A stretch of 35,860 bases of DNA, from contig DIJZ01000026.1 of assembly GCA_002421425.1 (NCBI GenBank), forward strand, positions 22,156-58,015. The letters are read 5' to 3'. Origin of the DNA: Caldifarciminota bacterium UBA5631 (GTDB lineage Bacteria > Hydrothermota > Hydrothermia > UBA1063). The stretch's first letter is position 1. Each line of letters opens with the position of its first letter. The translations under genes and the position numbers were made by a program. Under the pieces are notes generated by a model. That model had not been told where the DNA came from, did not search any database, and worked only from the letters and a program-made list of their open reading frames with translations. Below, piece after piece: positions 7,861 through 14,720 of this stretch.

Positions 7861-8353
7861 TCCTATAACCCTTGGTCACCTGGACATAATAAGAAGAACA
7901 TCCAGGCTATTTCAGGAGGTATATGTTGTGGTGGCGGACCCTGTTCACAAGAGGTCCCTGTTTACTCTTGATGAGCGGGTGCAAATGGTCCAGGAAAGTA
8001 TAGCTGGATTAAAAAATGTTTGCGTAAAAACCCTGGAATCAAAACTCCTTATGGATTTTTGCAAGGAAAACAGTGTAGGAGTTGTCATCAGGGGGATGAG
8101 GGCTGTTTCTGATTTTGAATACGAGTTCAAAATGGCGTGGGTTAACAGAAAGCTCTTCCCGGAGGTTGAAGTAGTGTTCCTTCTTCCTTCTGAGGAATAT
8201 ACATACCTTTCATCAACCCTCGTTAAGGAGATCGCGGCTCTTGGAGGAGATATTTCGTATCTTGTTCCGGCACCAGTTACTGCGCGGGGACATCTGATTA
8301 GGGAGCGAGTTCAGCGGTCAGGACTGGGGGAAGACAAAGAGCACTCCTTATGA
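7811..8353 (+). CDS. coaD: Phosphopantetheine adenylyltransferase
   Basis: CoaD joins ATP and 4'-phosphopantetheine to form dephospho-CoA, the penultimate step of CoA synthesis. The 180 residues begin with the nucleotidyltransferase motif 'YPGTFDPITLGH' (12-23, with the TxGH at 20-23), contain 'VIRGMRAVSDFEYEF' in the middle and 'YTYLSSTLVKE' (the second ATP motif) after that, as in known CoaD. The start is TTG at 7811, chosen because AAAGGAGG lies 6 bases upstream and the family begins here. It overlaps rsmD by 50 bases. PanB and panC of the same pathway lie 20 kb away in this window. Confidence 0.94.
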   Translation: MDKQKLYTTACYPGTFDPITLGHLDIIRRTSRLFQEVYVVVADPVHKRSLFTLDERVQMVQESIAGLKNVCVKTLESKLLMDFCKENSVGVVIRGMRAVSDFEYEFKMAWVNRKLFPEVEVVFLLPSEEYTYLSSTLVKEIAALGGDISYLVPAPVTARGHLIRERVQRSGLGEDKEHSL

Positions 8354-8547
8354 GAGGGTTTCCGGAGCCAGGAAGTACTCTGTATCTGGAAGGCGAAGCA
8401 GGTGGCAGAATTACGATTAAAGAGATTGTTACAGGAGAAATGGTTGGATCAAGTGAATTTCAGGGGGGTAAAGGTGGCAAAAATAAAATCAGTGAAGTTC
8501 CAAAAGAAAGAATATTCATACTGGAAGCCTTTTCACATAACTGGTAG
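8350..8547 (+). CDS. Possible small gene (65 aa) overlapping the epimerase start
   Basis: An open frame of 65 codons whose ATG overlaps the coaD stop as ATGA, the coupling used elsewhere in this window. Its first 40 codons use the same codons as the neighbouring genes (GGT, GAA, ATT, AGA), and the product is glycine-rich. No family is recognised. The last 74 bases overlap the start of the epimerase gene in another frame. It could equally be a translated leader or a chance frame. Confidence 0.3.
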   Translation: MRGFPEPGSTLYLEGEAGGRITIKEIVTGEMVGSSEFQGGKGGKNKISEVPKERIFILEAFSHNW

Positions 8548-9505
8548 TGTGTCGTCGACGAGTACGAATATCGAAATTTCCGTGGACACAGAAGAAGGCT
8601 TAGTCGGACTTGCAGAGGCCTCTCCATCGTTTAGAGTGAGCGGTGAGAAGGTAGATGCTTTGCTGGCTATGGAGAGCTTCGTTGATGAAATGATTGGGGG
8701 TATGGATACTAACAAATATAGGCTTATTTTTGATGTAACGGACAAGCTGCTTGCATCACCAAGTATAAAGTGTGGTGTCCAGTTTGCTGTTCTCTCAATT
8801 TTTTGTGAGGAGCATGGGATGAAAGTGAATGAATTCTTTGGTGGCGCGAGAGACTTCATCGAAACCGATAAAACAGTGGGGATCGATTCCATACAGAACA
8901 GGGTAATGGAGGCTGAGAACATATTCAGGAGTGGGTTCAAGCAAATCAAAATAAAGGTAGGAGAGAACCTTTTTGATGATATAAACGCTGTGATGAAAAT
9001 TGCTGAAAGGACGAAGGGAGCATCTTACATTGTGGATGCGAACATGGGCTACACACCCAAAATGGCGTTGGAGTTCGTGAATCAGTTATACAGAGCAGGT
9101 ATTGACGTTGCAATATTTGAACAGCCTGTATTTTCTCAGGATTTTGAGGGTTTGAAATTTGTTAGATTCCATTCTCCTTTTCCTGTAGCTGCCGATGAAT
9201 CTGCAAGAACAAAATATGATGTTTACAGGCTGATTAAAAATGAAGCAGTGGATTATATTAACATAAAGTTAATGAAGTCTGGAATTTCTGATGCCCTTGC
9301 AATAATCGAAATGGCAAGGAGTAGCGGAGTCAAACTCATGATAGGCTGTATGGGTGAGTCCAGTCTTGGAATCAGTCAAAGCATTCTTTTCGCTCTTGGC
9401 GTAGGCTGTTTTGATTATCATGATCTTGATTCTCACTTGATTATTAGGGAAGATTCCTTCCGCGGGAAATTCACTCAGGATGGTCCGATAATCAGAGCCA
9501 TATAA
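8474..9505 (+). CDS. Enolase-superfamily dipeptide epimerase (L-Ala-D/L-Glu epimerase type)
   Basis: The 343 residues form an enolase-superfamily capping domain plus TIM barrel. All catalytic and metal residues of the muconate-cycloisomerase subgroup are visible: the K-x-K pair ('IKIKV', Lys159/Lys161), metal ligands Asp188 ('VDANMGY'), Glu216 ('FEQP') and Asp241 ('AADESA'), and the opposite-face lysine 265 ('NIKLMKSG'). The C-terminal 'GCMGESSLGIS' is typical of dipeptide epimerases. A likely role is recycling of murein-derived L-Ala-D-Glu, or epimerising related dipeptides; the exact substrate cannot be read from sequence. Start is GTG at 8474, preceded by GGGGGG and aligned with the usual N-terminus; the ATG at 8402 would add 24 unrelated residues. 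It is the last gene of the 5.9-9.5 kb operon. Confidence 0.88.
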   Translation: MAKIKSVKFQKKEYSYWKPFHITGSVSSTSTNIEISVDTEEGLVGLAEASPSFRVSGEKVDALLAMESFVDEMIGGMDTNKYRLIFDVTDKLLASPSIKCGVQFAVLSIFCEEHGMKVNEFFGGARDFIETDKTVGIDSIQNRVMEAENIFRSGFKQIKIKVGENLFDDINAVMKIAERTKGASYIVDANMGYTPKMALEFVNQLYRAGIDVAIFEQPVFSQDFEGLKFVRFHSPFPVAADESARTKYDVYRLIKNEAVDYINIKLMKSGISDALAIIEMARSSGVKLMIGCMGESSLGISQSILFALGVGCFDYHDLDSHLIIREDSFRGKFTQDGPIIRAI

Positions 9506-9511
9506 TCTTTC

Positions 9512-9532
9512 TTTGCACAAATATTGTGCAAA
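9512..9532 (+). promoter_or_regulatory. NtrC-type palindrome, likely enhancer (UAS) of the sigma-54 promoter
   Basis: TTTGCACAA, a 3-base spacer and TTGTGCAAA form a perfect 9-bp inverted repeat. The core is TGCAC-N7-GTGCA, the spacing of the NtrC-site consensus. Its centre lies about 82 bases before the predicted start of transcription, in the usual range for a sigma-54 activator site. A second, shorter palindrome (ATTGT-TC-ACAAT) is at 9554-9565. Confidence 0.55.
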
Positions 9533-9577
9533 TGATTTCCGCAACGCACATAAATTGTTCACAATCCACATGGAATT

Positions 9578-9594
9578 TTGGCACAGGATTTGCA
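9578..9594 (+). promoter_or_regulatory. Sigma-54 (RpoN) promoter for the envelope cassette
   Basis: TTGGCAC-N5-TTGCA matches the -24/-12 consensus (TGGCAC-N5-TTGC). The invariant GG (9580-9581) and GC (9592-9593) are exactly 10 bases apart. Transcription would start near 9604-9605, just upstream of the AAAGGAGG site for the ATG at 9621. No comparable sigma-70 pair with good spacing precedes this gene. Confidence 0.72.
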
Positions 9595-9620
9595 CATATA
9601 CTGGTAGAAAGGAGGCGAAC

Positions 9621-10409
9621 ATGAAAGGAAAGGTAAAAGGCAGGATAGCAGGGGTGGGGATAGTAATATTACTTCTTGTTCTTTCAGGGTGTCACACAAT
9701 GGATACAACTCCCCCGAGCCCTCCCACTGGTCTTTCCAGTGTTACAGGCGACGAAGCAGTGTACCTTTACTGGAATCCAAACAATGAATCTGACCTGGCG
9801 GGCTACAGAGTCTACAGAAATAATGCTCCTTCAGGGTATTTTCGGTTGATAGCTGATGTGAAAGAACCATGCTACGTGGACAGAGACGTGGAAAACGGAA
9901 TTACGTACTTCTACGCCGTAAGCGCCTACGATAATTCAGGCAATGAAAGTGAACTCTCCGAGGAAGACTGTTTCGACACTCCAAGACCCGAGGGTTACAA
10001 TATGAAGATATATGAGAAAGATTATTTGGGAGATTTTTCTGGATACTCCTTTGGTAACTATTCACCGGTAAGATATAGCTCACAGAATGCCGATTTTTAT
10101 TTTGATGTTTCGGGTGGGAATGCATACATAATTGCAACGACCGGGACCCTAATACAAGACATGGGAGTCTACAATATGGATGATATTTCCTATGCTCCTC
10201 TGACAGGGTGGGATAGTGATGGAATAGTAACAGCAACGGCCGGTCACGTATACGTTGTCTGGACCAGAGACAATCATTTCGCGAAGTTTAGAATCAAGGT
10301 AGTGGAAACCACCTTTTTGGTTTTTGACTGGGCTTATCAGATTGACGAGGGGAACAGAGAACTAATTCCACAAATGTTTGAAAAAGAAAAGGAGGTGTAC
10401 CATGATTAA
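9621..10409 (+). CDS. Lipoprotein with a fibronectin type III domain
   Basis: A 262-residue exported lipoprotein. The N-terminus has basic residues, a hydrophobic stretch and a lipobox 'LVLSGC' with the modified cysteine near residue 24. A fibronectin III domain spans about 29-120, with the classic 'AVYLYWNPN', 'LAGYRVYRN' and 'TYFYAVSAYDNSGNES' strands. The rest (about 125-262) is beta-rich and unrecognised. Start is ATG at 9621 behind AAAGGAGG; an in-frame ATG at 9513 lies inside the promoter region and would bury the signal peptide. It is the first gene after the sigma-54 promoter and overlaps the next gene by 8 bases. Export and FnIII calls are strong; the role is unknown, possibly binding to another envelope component. 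Confidence 0.82.
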   Translation: MKGKVKGRIAGVGIVILLLVLSGCHTMDTTPPSPPTGLSSVTGDEAVYLYWNPNNESDLAGYRVYRNNAPSGYFRLIADVKEPCYVDRDVENGITYFYAVSAYDNSGNESELSEEDCFDTPRPEGYNMKIYEKDYLGDFSGYSFGNYSPVRYSSQNADFYFDVSGGNAYIIATTGTLIQDMGVYNMDDISYAPLTGWDSDGIVTATAGHVYVVWTRDNHFAKFRIKVVETTFLVFDWAYQIDEGNRELIPQMFEKEKEVYHD

Positions 10410-12147
10410 GTTTTTTGTGCTTCTTTCGTTAGCCATGACAGGTAATGAATTCGCCAGAGTTGGCGATTTAACCGGAGAGGCTAAGATCTGGCGGTATGGT
10501 GAAGAAGGGGCAGAGTGGTTGACAATTAATAATATAATTGGCGAAGGTGATGAACTCCTGACTTACGATGATACCTACCTTGAAATGGAGTTTGGTGACG
10601 GTTCGGTACTTTCACTTGGAGTAAATACAAGTGTATATATGGAACGCATCGAAGACGATAGAACGTACATTACACTAAACAGAGGGATTTTGAGAGTCTA
10701 TGCGCGGGAAAGGATTTTTGGAGTTTTCACAAATGGTCAGAATGTTTATATTGAAGAAGGTTCAGTAGTGAGAATTGAGAAGAATAAAGACTACTTTGCC
10801 GCAAAAGTGTTAAAAGGTATGGCGCGAATTGGAAATGACAGGATATATGCAGGTTCAGAAGTTGTAGTAGATAAAGGAAGATATTACGTCGGAAAGTCTG
10901 GAAGGGCTGATAGATTTGACCGCTGGGCTGAAGAGAGAGAGCGTGAATTCTATTTTATCGAGAGAGTAGAATACGTGCCTGTTCCGTACTACGCAGGTAT
11001 TCATCACCTCAGACGTCACGGAAGATGGGTTTTCGTAAGGCCTTATGGCTGGGTCTGGATGCCCAGGGTTTCAAGGTACTGGAGACCTTACTATGATGGT
11101 CAATGGGTTTACAGGGTAGGATTAGGATGGGTATGGGTTTCTTATGAACCCTGGGGTTGGGTGCCATACAGATATGGAAGCTGGACCTTTGTATCTGGAT
11201 ACGGCTGGATATGGATACCAGGGGAAACTTTTGCAGGTGGATGGGTTGAGTGGTACTATGGACCTGATTGGATTGGTTGGGCTCCTCTTGATTACTACGG
11301 AAGGCCTATAGTGGTAATCAACAACATTACCGTTGTCAATATTGTTAACAGGCAGGATTTTCAAAGGCCCATTTACAGGTACAAGCCTCCGAAAGGAGGA
11401 ATATATAAGGAGGCTGTATATAGACCATATAACGAAACCAACGTCAAGGAAATTACAAAATTCAAAGCCACTGAACTTGAAAAGCCAGTTTATGTTAAAG
11501 ATAGTCAGATGAAAAAGGAATTTGATAGTAAGCCAACAGTTCTCCCGAAGCAGGACGAACTCAAGGGAAAGAAAGCCACTGATATTCAATCTCAGTATAG
11601 AGACGAGGAGATATTCCCGGAGAAGCCCCAGACGCGGGAATTGAAGGAGATAAAGTCATCTGGAATGGATTCTGAAAAGGGCAAAGAACCGTATATAGAT
11701 CAAAAACCTGCGAAGCCTGCCAATCCTAAATTTAAGATGGAAGAAGAGGTGAACATAAAAGACACGCGCACAGGCAAACAGGGTGAGGAACTAACAGGAA
11801 ACAAAAAGGGAATTCCGGTTGCAGAGGATGGAATTTACCCCGAGAGGCCTGCTTCCAAGAACAGTAACAAAGTCACAAGAGAAGATGAAATAAGGGGAAA
11901 AACAGATAACAAGACCTTGTCTCCTGATCAACTTCCTGAGAAGAAATTCAGAATAGAAAAGGAGTCGAGTCAGAGTAGTCGTGAAGAGGTCCAGGAGGGC
12001 ACTTTTGGTATCGAGAAAAAGAGAATATCTACTTCTTCTAATCCTCCTTCAAAACCTTCCAACGAAAAGCCGCGTGTGAAACAAAAGGTTGAAAAGAAAG
12101 AGGATGTGGATGATAATAGTAAGAATTCTAAAAAGGAGCTTTACTGA
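10402..12147 (+). CDS. Exported FecR-like / DUF6600-type tryptophan-rich repeat protein
   Basis: 581 residues. A short hydrophobic N-terminus (residues 2-13) looks like a signal peptide. Residues about 20-160 form a FecR-like beta domain ('DGSVLSLGVNTSVYME', 'LNRGILRVYARE', 'VVRIEKNKDYF'). Residues 207-297 hold about three repeats of roughly 27 residues built on 'YGWVWMP', 'LGWVWVSYEPWGWVPY' and 'YGWIWIP', the DUF6600 pattern. The remaining 280 residues are a lysine/glutamate/proline-rich, low-complexity tail, probably disordered. Family members are found in several diderm phyla and have no firm function. Start is ATG at 10402 behind AAAGGAGGTG, preferred over 10378. The gene overlaps its upstream neighbour by 8 bases and is followed by the small exported protein after 1 base. 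No ECF sigma gene is near, unlike classical FecR. Confidence 0.8.
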   Translation: MIKFFVLLSLAMTGNEFARVGDLTGEAKIWRYGEEGAEWLTINNIIGEGDELLTYDDTYLEMEFGDGSVLSLGVNTSVYMERIEDDRTYITLNRGILRVYARERIFGVFTNGQNVYIEEGSVVRIEKNKDYFAAKVLKGMARIGNDRIYAGSEVVVDKGRYYVGKSGRADRFDRWAEEREREFYFIERVEYVPVPYYAGIHHLRRHGRWVFVRPYGWVWMPRVSRYWRPYYDGQWVYRVGLGWVWVSYEPWGWVPYRYGSWTFVSGYGWIWIPGETFAGGWVEWYYGPDWIGWAPLDYYGRPIVVINNITVVNIVNRQDFQRPIYRYKPPKGGIYKEAVYRPYNETNVKEITKFKATELEKPVYVKDSQMKKEFDSKPTVLPKQDELKGKKATDIQSQYRDEEIFPEKPQTRELKEIKSSGMDSEKGKEPYIDQKPAKPANPKFKMEEEVNIKDTRTGKQGEELTGNKKGIPVAEDGIYPERPASKNSNKVTREDEIRGKTDNKTLSPDQLPEKKFRIEKESSQSSREEVQEGTFGIEKKRISTSSNPPSKPSNEKPRVKQKVEKKEDVDDNSKNSKKELY

Positions 12148-12148
12148 G

Positions 12149-12382
12149 ATGAAGAGACTGTTAAGCGGTTTTTTTGCTTCATTACTGGTGCTGGGCTATG
12201 CGCAGGGAGGAGAGGGGGATTCGCCCCCTCCTCCCGATTCTTCTACAAAGTCACCAGCGGTGAAAGTTGAGAGTAAGAAATTCAAGGATGAAAACAAAGA
12301 CGGTTTCAACGACCTCAGGGACAAGGGTAGTTACGAAAGGTTTCTAAAGGAGGCGTTGAAGGAACGTAAGGGGAAAAAGTGA
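12149..12382 (+). CDS. Small exported protein with an EF-hand-like calcium loop
   Basis: A 77-residue protein. The N-terminus (residues 1-20) is a signal peptide with a likely cleavage after 'YAQG' or nearby. After a proline-rich linker comes 'KFKDENKDGFNDLRDKG', which matches the D-x-N-x-D-G-x-x-D calcium-loop pattern of EF-hand and thrombospondin-3-type repeats. The C-terminus is lysine-rich. The ATG at 12149 has an AAAGGAG site and begins 1 base after the preceding stop; the in-frame ATG at 12089 lies in the upstream gene and would lose the signal peptide. Its stop overlaps the next start (GTGA). No family is recognised. Confidence 0.7.
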   Translation: MKRLLSGFFASLLVLGYAQGGEGDSPPPPDSSTKSPAVKVESKKFKDENKDGFNDLRDKGSYERFLKEALKERKGKK

Positions 12383-12825
12383 GGAAGTTTACCCTTTTAC
12401 CTTTTTTGCTGGTATTTCTTGCAACTTGTGGTTATAAGGCTCCCCCTCCTGGAAAGCCTGATTGGACACCTCCCCAGGTGAAGGTGGTTTTTCCTGAAGA
12501 AGGGGATACGATTTTTTCGGATACAAGCGTTATTTTCAGTGTCCTGGATGAATCTCCTGTTAAAAAGGTTATATTGTTAATAAATGGACGTACAATAAGC
12601 CAGGATTCCGTTCAGCCCCTTTCCTTGCTCATTTCCGTGGATTCGCTTAAAGATACCCAGAATGAGATTAAGATAAAAGCAGTAGATTTATGGGATAACA
12701 TGGGTGAGTCATTACCCGTAAAGGTATTCAGAGTTTTATCGGAGAAAGATCATGATAACCAGGGAAAGAGCGAGGGTGTAAAACCCGAAGAGAAAAAGCT
12801 TCCTGATTCTCAAAATCCTTTTTAA
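12379..12825 (+). CDS. Lipoprotein with an Ig-like domain
   Basis: A 148-residue predicted lipoprotein: hydrophobic N-terminus, then the lipobox 'FLATC' with the cysteine near residue 17, and a proline-rich linker. Residues about 30-118 look like one bacterial Ig-like domain ('PPQVKVVFPEEGDTIFSD', 'VKKVILLINGRTI', 'EIKIKAVDLWDNMG'), the pattern found in cell-surface repeat proteins. The C-terminus is charged. The GTG start overlaps the preceding stop. The last 90 bases overlap the 3' end of uppP on the other strand; both reading frames look real, so the tails are shared. Last gene of the sigma-54 cassette. Confidence 0.75.
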   Translation: MRKFTLLPFLLVFLATCGYKAPPPGKPDWTPPQVKVVFPEEGDTIFSDTSVIFSVLDESPVKKVILLINGRTISQDSVQPLSLLISVDSLKDTQNEIKIKAVDLWDNMGESLPVKVFRVLSEKDHDNQGKSEGVKPEEKKLPDSQNPF

Positions 12826-13479
12826 AAGATAGAGGCTCAGAAGTCCCGTTATAAGTGCTGCAATGAATCCCAGAGACATTGATGCCGAGAAGCCAGCAGA
12901 AAGCTCAGGGAGATCAATCAACGTAGCACCAAGAATTGCGGGGATAGAAAGCAAAAAAGAAAAGGAGAAAGCAACCTGAGGTTCGAGACCCAACAGAAGC
13001 GCAATGCTCACTGTACTCCCAGAGCGAGAGACCCCGGGAAGGAGTGCAACAGCTTGGGCAATACCAATAAAAATGGCGTGTAGAACTCTGACTTCCCTTA
13101 TTTCGTTCTTTTTTCTAAGCAAAGTGGAGAATAGAATCAAGCTGTTTAACAAGAAAAAGTAGGGAAGAAGGTTTATATTTTCGAAATAGGTTTCGATTTT
13201 GTCCTTAAACAGGATCCCCACAATTCCTGCAGGTACTGAACCGAGGAATATTAGGAATAATGGGTGTTGGAGCAACTTCTTCCGAGTGAAAAGGTTCTTT
13301 ATTTCTTTGAAAAAGAAAATGCACACAGCAATCAGCGTTGCAATGTGCAGGATAATTTCAAGCTCTATGCCTGGTCTGGAAATTTTCAATAAATTCTGTA
13401 TCAGCACCAGATGTCCTGAACTTGAAATTGGTAAAAATTCAGTGATGCCCTGTATTATTCCAGTAATCAATTCTCTCAT
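12736..13479 (-). CDS. uppP: Undecaprenyl-diphosphatase (BacA/UppP)
   Basis: UppP removes a phosphate from undecaprenyl diphosphate to recycle the lipid carrier of peptidoglycan and other envelope polymers. The 247 residues form a multi-span membrane protein with both family motifs: 'GITEFLPISSSGHL' near the N-terminus and 'LPGVSRSGSTV' in the middle. Length is slightly short for the family (about 260-280). The gene overlaps the merR-like gene by 41 bases at its start and shares 90 bases tail-to-tail with the lipoprotein gene on the plus strand. Confidence 0.93.
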   Translation of the reverse strand: MRELITGIIQGITEFLPISSSGHLVLIQNLLKISRPGIELEIILHIATLIAVCIFFFKEIKNLFTRKKLLQHPLFLIFLGSVPAGIVGILFKDKIETYFENINLLPYFFLLNSLILFSTLLRKKNEIREVRVLHAIFIGIAQAVALLPGVSRSGSTVSIALLLGLEPQVAFSFSFLLSIPAILGATLIDLPELSAGFSASMSLGFIAALITGLLSLYLLKRILRIRKLFLFGFYTLALSLVIMIFLR

Positions 13480-13810
13480 TCAGGAATCTCCTGAGGTCTT
13501 CAAGTTCTTTTAGCGTATCCTCCAGAATTCCCCTAATTTCTTCTACGACTTCAGCAAAAACTTCGGGCAATATTTCCTCAACACTTTCTTCTTCCAGTTT
13601 CTTCTTGACACCTTTCAGAGAAAGACCGCTGTCAAGAAGCTTTTTTACCATGAGCGCTTTCTTAAGGTCCGAAGATGTAAAGAGTTTTCGGGCCCCGCGT
13701 TTTCGAGGCCTGAAAATTCGAAGTTTCTCTTCCCAGTAGGAAATAATTCCCGGGTTTACTCCTAAGAGATCGGCTACTTCTTTCTGGGTATAGTACCTTC
13801 TGTTTAACAT
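13439..13810 (-). CDS. MerR-family transcriptional regulator
   Basis: A 123-residue DNA-binding protein. The N-terminal winged helix-turn-helix reads 'YTQKEVADLLGVNPGIISYWE', followed by the wing 'RKRGARKLFTSSDLKKAL' and a coiled-coil C-terminus, as in HspR-like and other small MerR proteins. No cysteine metal site or ligand domain is evident. The ATG at 13810 is chosen because a TATAGT box ends 7 bases upstream of it and the family begins here; the alternative start at 13846 would add 12 non-conserved residues. It is co-transcribed with uppP (41-base overlap). Its target is unknown. Confidence 0.82.
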   Translation of the reverse strand: MLNRRYYTQKEVADLLGVNPGIISYWEEKLRIFRPRKRGARKLFTSSDLKKALMVKKLLDSGLSLKGVKKKLEEESVEEILPEVFAEVVEEIRGILEDTLKELEDLRRFLNERIDYWNNTGHH

Positions 13811-13817
13811 TTTTAAT

Positions 13818-13823
13818 ACTATA
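13818..13823 (-). promoter_or_regulatory. -10 box of the merR-uppP operon, probably leaderless
   Basis: TATAGT (minus strand, 13823 to 13818) is separated by 7 bases from the ATG at 13810. No Shine-Dalgarno lies between. Confidence 0.42.
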
Positions 13824-13868
13824 ATGGGAATCTCAAATAAATTCAAGGGATTTTAAGGAATTAGAAAA

Positions 13869-14230
13869 TTGAGGAGGCCTATAAGCCGAGTTCTGTCGAG
13901 GGGAACCATTTCTCTGAGCCCACCGTCACCGGTGAGCTTGTGCGGTCTACCCGGGGCTTATCCCCGTGATGGAGATCGGAGCGGGCCACTCCGTCGCCCC
14001 TGCTTGACCTTTCTCCGGGTGGGGGTTACCATGATGCCACTTACGTGACATCATCGTGGGCTCTTACCCCACGGTTTCACCTTAGCCTGATCCCTTCTTT
14101 CAGGGCCATCGGCTGTCTCGTTTCTGTGGTCCTGTCCGTCGCGTCACCGCGCCCACCTGTTAGGTGGCACCCTGCCCTTTGGAGCTCGGACTTTCCTCTC
14201 CTTGAGGGAGTGGTTCCCAGGCCTCCTCAA
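13869..14230 (-). ncRNA. rnpB: RNase P RNA, class A
   Basis: On the minus strand this 362-base segment carries the universal RNase P landmarks: a 5' half with GAGGAAAGTCCGAGC (14202-14188 region), ACAGAAACGAGACAGCC, GGGGTAAGAGCCCAC, and a 3' half ending GACAGAACTCGGCTTAT. The ends pair perfectly as helix P1 (TTGAGGAGGCCT with AGGCCTCCTCAA, 12 bp), which sets the boundaries. The RNA is the catalytic part of RNase P, which trims the 5' ends of precursor tRNAs. A good promoter lies immediately upstream. Confidence 0.95.
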
Positions 14231-14236
14231 CTGTTA

Positions 14237-14265
14237 TTAATAATCCAGGGGAAGTGAAAAGTCAA
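14237..14265 (-). promoter_or_regulatory. Promoter of rnpB
   Basis: On the minus strand TTGACT (14265-14260) and TATTAA (14242-14237) are separated by 17 bases. The start point would fall at about 14230, the first base of helix P1 of the RNA, as expected for an RNA gene. Confidence 0.75.
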
Positions 14266-14273
14266 GTGTCTCT

Positions 14274-14302
14274 TTGACTGATTGTAATATGCAACTTAAA
14301 AT
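14274..14302 (+). promoter_or_regulatory. Promoter of the gcvH operon
   Basis: TTGACT (14274-14279) and TAAAAT (14297-14302) are spaced 17 bases. Transcription would begin near 14309, with a leader of about 23 bases that holds GGAGGG before the ATG at 14332. Its -35 box lies 8 bases from the -35 box of the divergent rnpB promoter. Confidence 0.7.
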
Positions 14303-14331
14303 TATAGCGCAGATCTAACAGGAGGGTATAA

Positions 14332-14718
14332 ATGTTAGTACCTGATGGATTAAAATATACGAAGGAACACGAGTGGGTAAAGGTTCTCGATGGAGATGTT
14401 GCGTTAATAGGCATTACAGACTATGCGCAATCCGAGTTATCAGATGTGGTCTATGTGGAACTTCCAGCATTAAACAGAAAGGTAGGCAAAGGAGAAGAGG
14501 TGGCTTCCGTAGAGGCAGTTAAAACGGTTGCCAGTGTGTATTCACCGGTGAGCGGAGAGGTGATTGAAGTTAACGAAAAACTGAAGGATGATCCTTCCCT
14601 CATTAACAAGGATCCATACGGTGATGGGTGGATTTGCAAGATAAAAATGTCAAATCCTGAAGAGTTAAACGAGTACCTTACTGCAGCGGATTACAGGAAA
14701 CTAATCGCGGAGGAGTGA
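14332..14718 (+). CDS. gcvH: Glycine cleavage system H protein
   Basis: GcvH carries the aminomethyl group between the P, T and L proteins of glycine cleavage on a lipoyl arm. The 128 residues show the 'HEWVKV' N-terminus, the lipoyl site 'EAVKTVAS' with Lys64, and the C-terminal 'DGWICKIK'. Length is typical. It follows a good promoter and an AGGAGGG site and heads a seven-gene operon. The lipoyl protein also serves as a lipoate relay in some bacteria. Confidence 0.95.
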   Translation: MLVPDGLKYTKEHEWVKVLDGDVALIGITDYAQSELSDVVYVELPALNRKVGKGEEVASVEAVKTVASVYSPVSGEVIEVNEKLKDDPSLINKDPYGDGWICKIKMSNPEELNEYLTAADYRKLIAEE

Positions 14719-14720
14719 TT

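Noticed and set aside
8402..8473. Longer N-terminus for the epimerase from ATG 8402.
   Set aside because: The extra 24 residues do not fit the family start, whereas GTG 8474 has a G-rich Shine-Dalgarno and aligns with the usual N-terminus.
9597..9602. TATACT as a sigma-70 -10 box before the FnIII lipoprotein.
   Set aside because: The only TTGGCA upstream is 13 bases away, too close for sigma-70, while the same bases fit sigma-54 spacing exactly.
9513..9620. Longer N-terminus for the FnIII lipoprotein.
   Set aside because: It would cover the palindrome and the sigma-54 promoter and would place 36 residues before the signal peptide.
14045..14257. Open frame of 70 codons on the plus strand.
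   Set aside because: It lies within the RNase P RNA gene and its promoter; the RNA motifs on the other strand explain the sequence.
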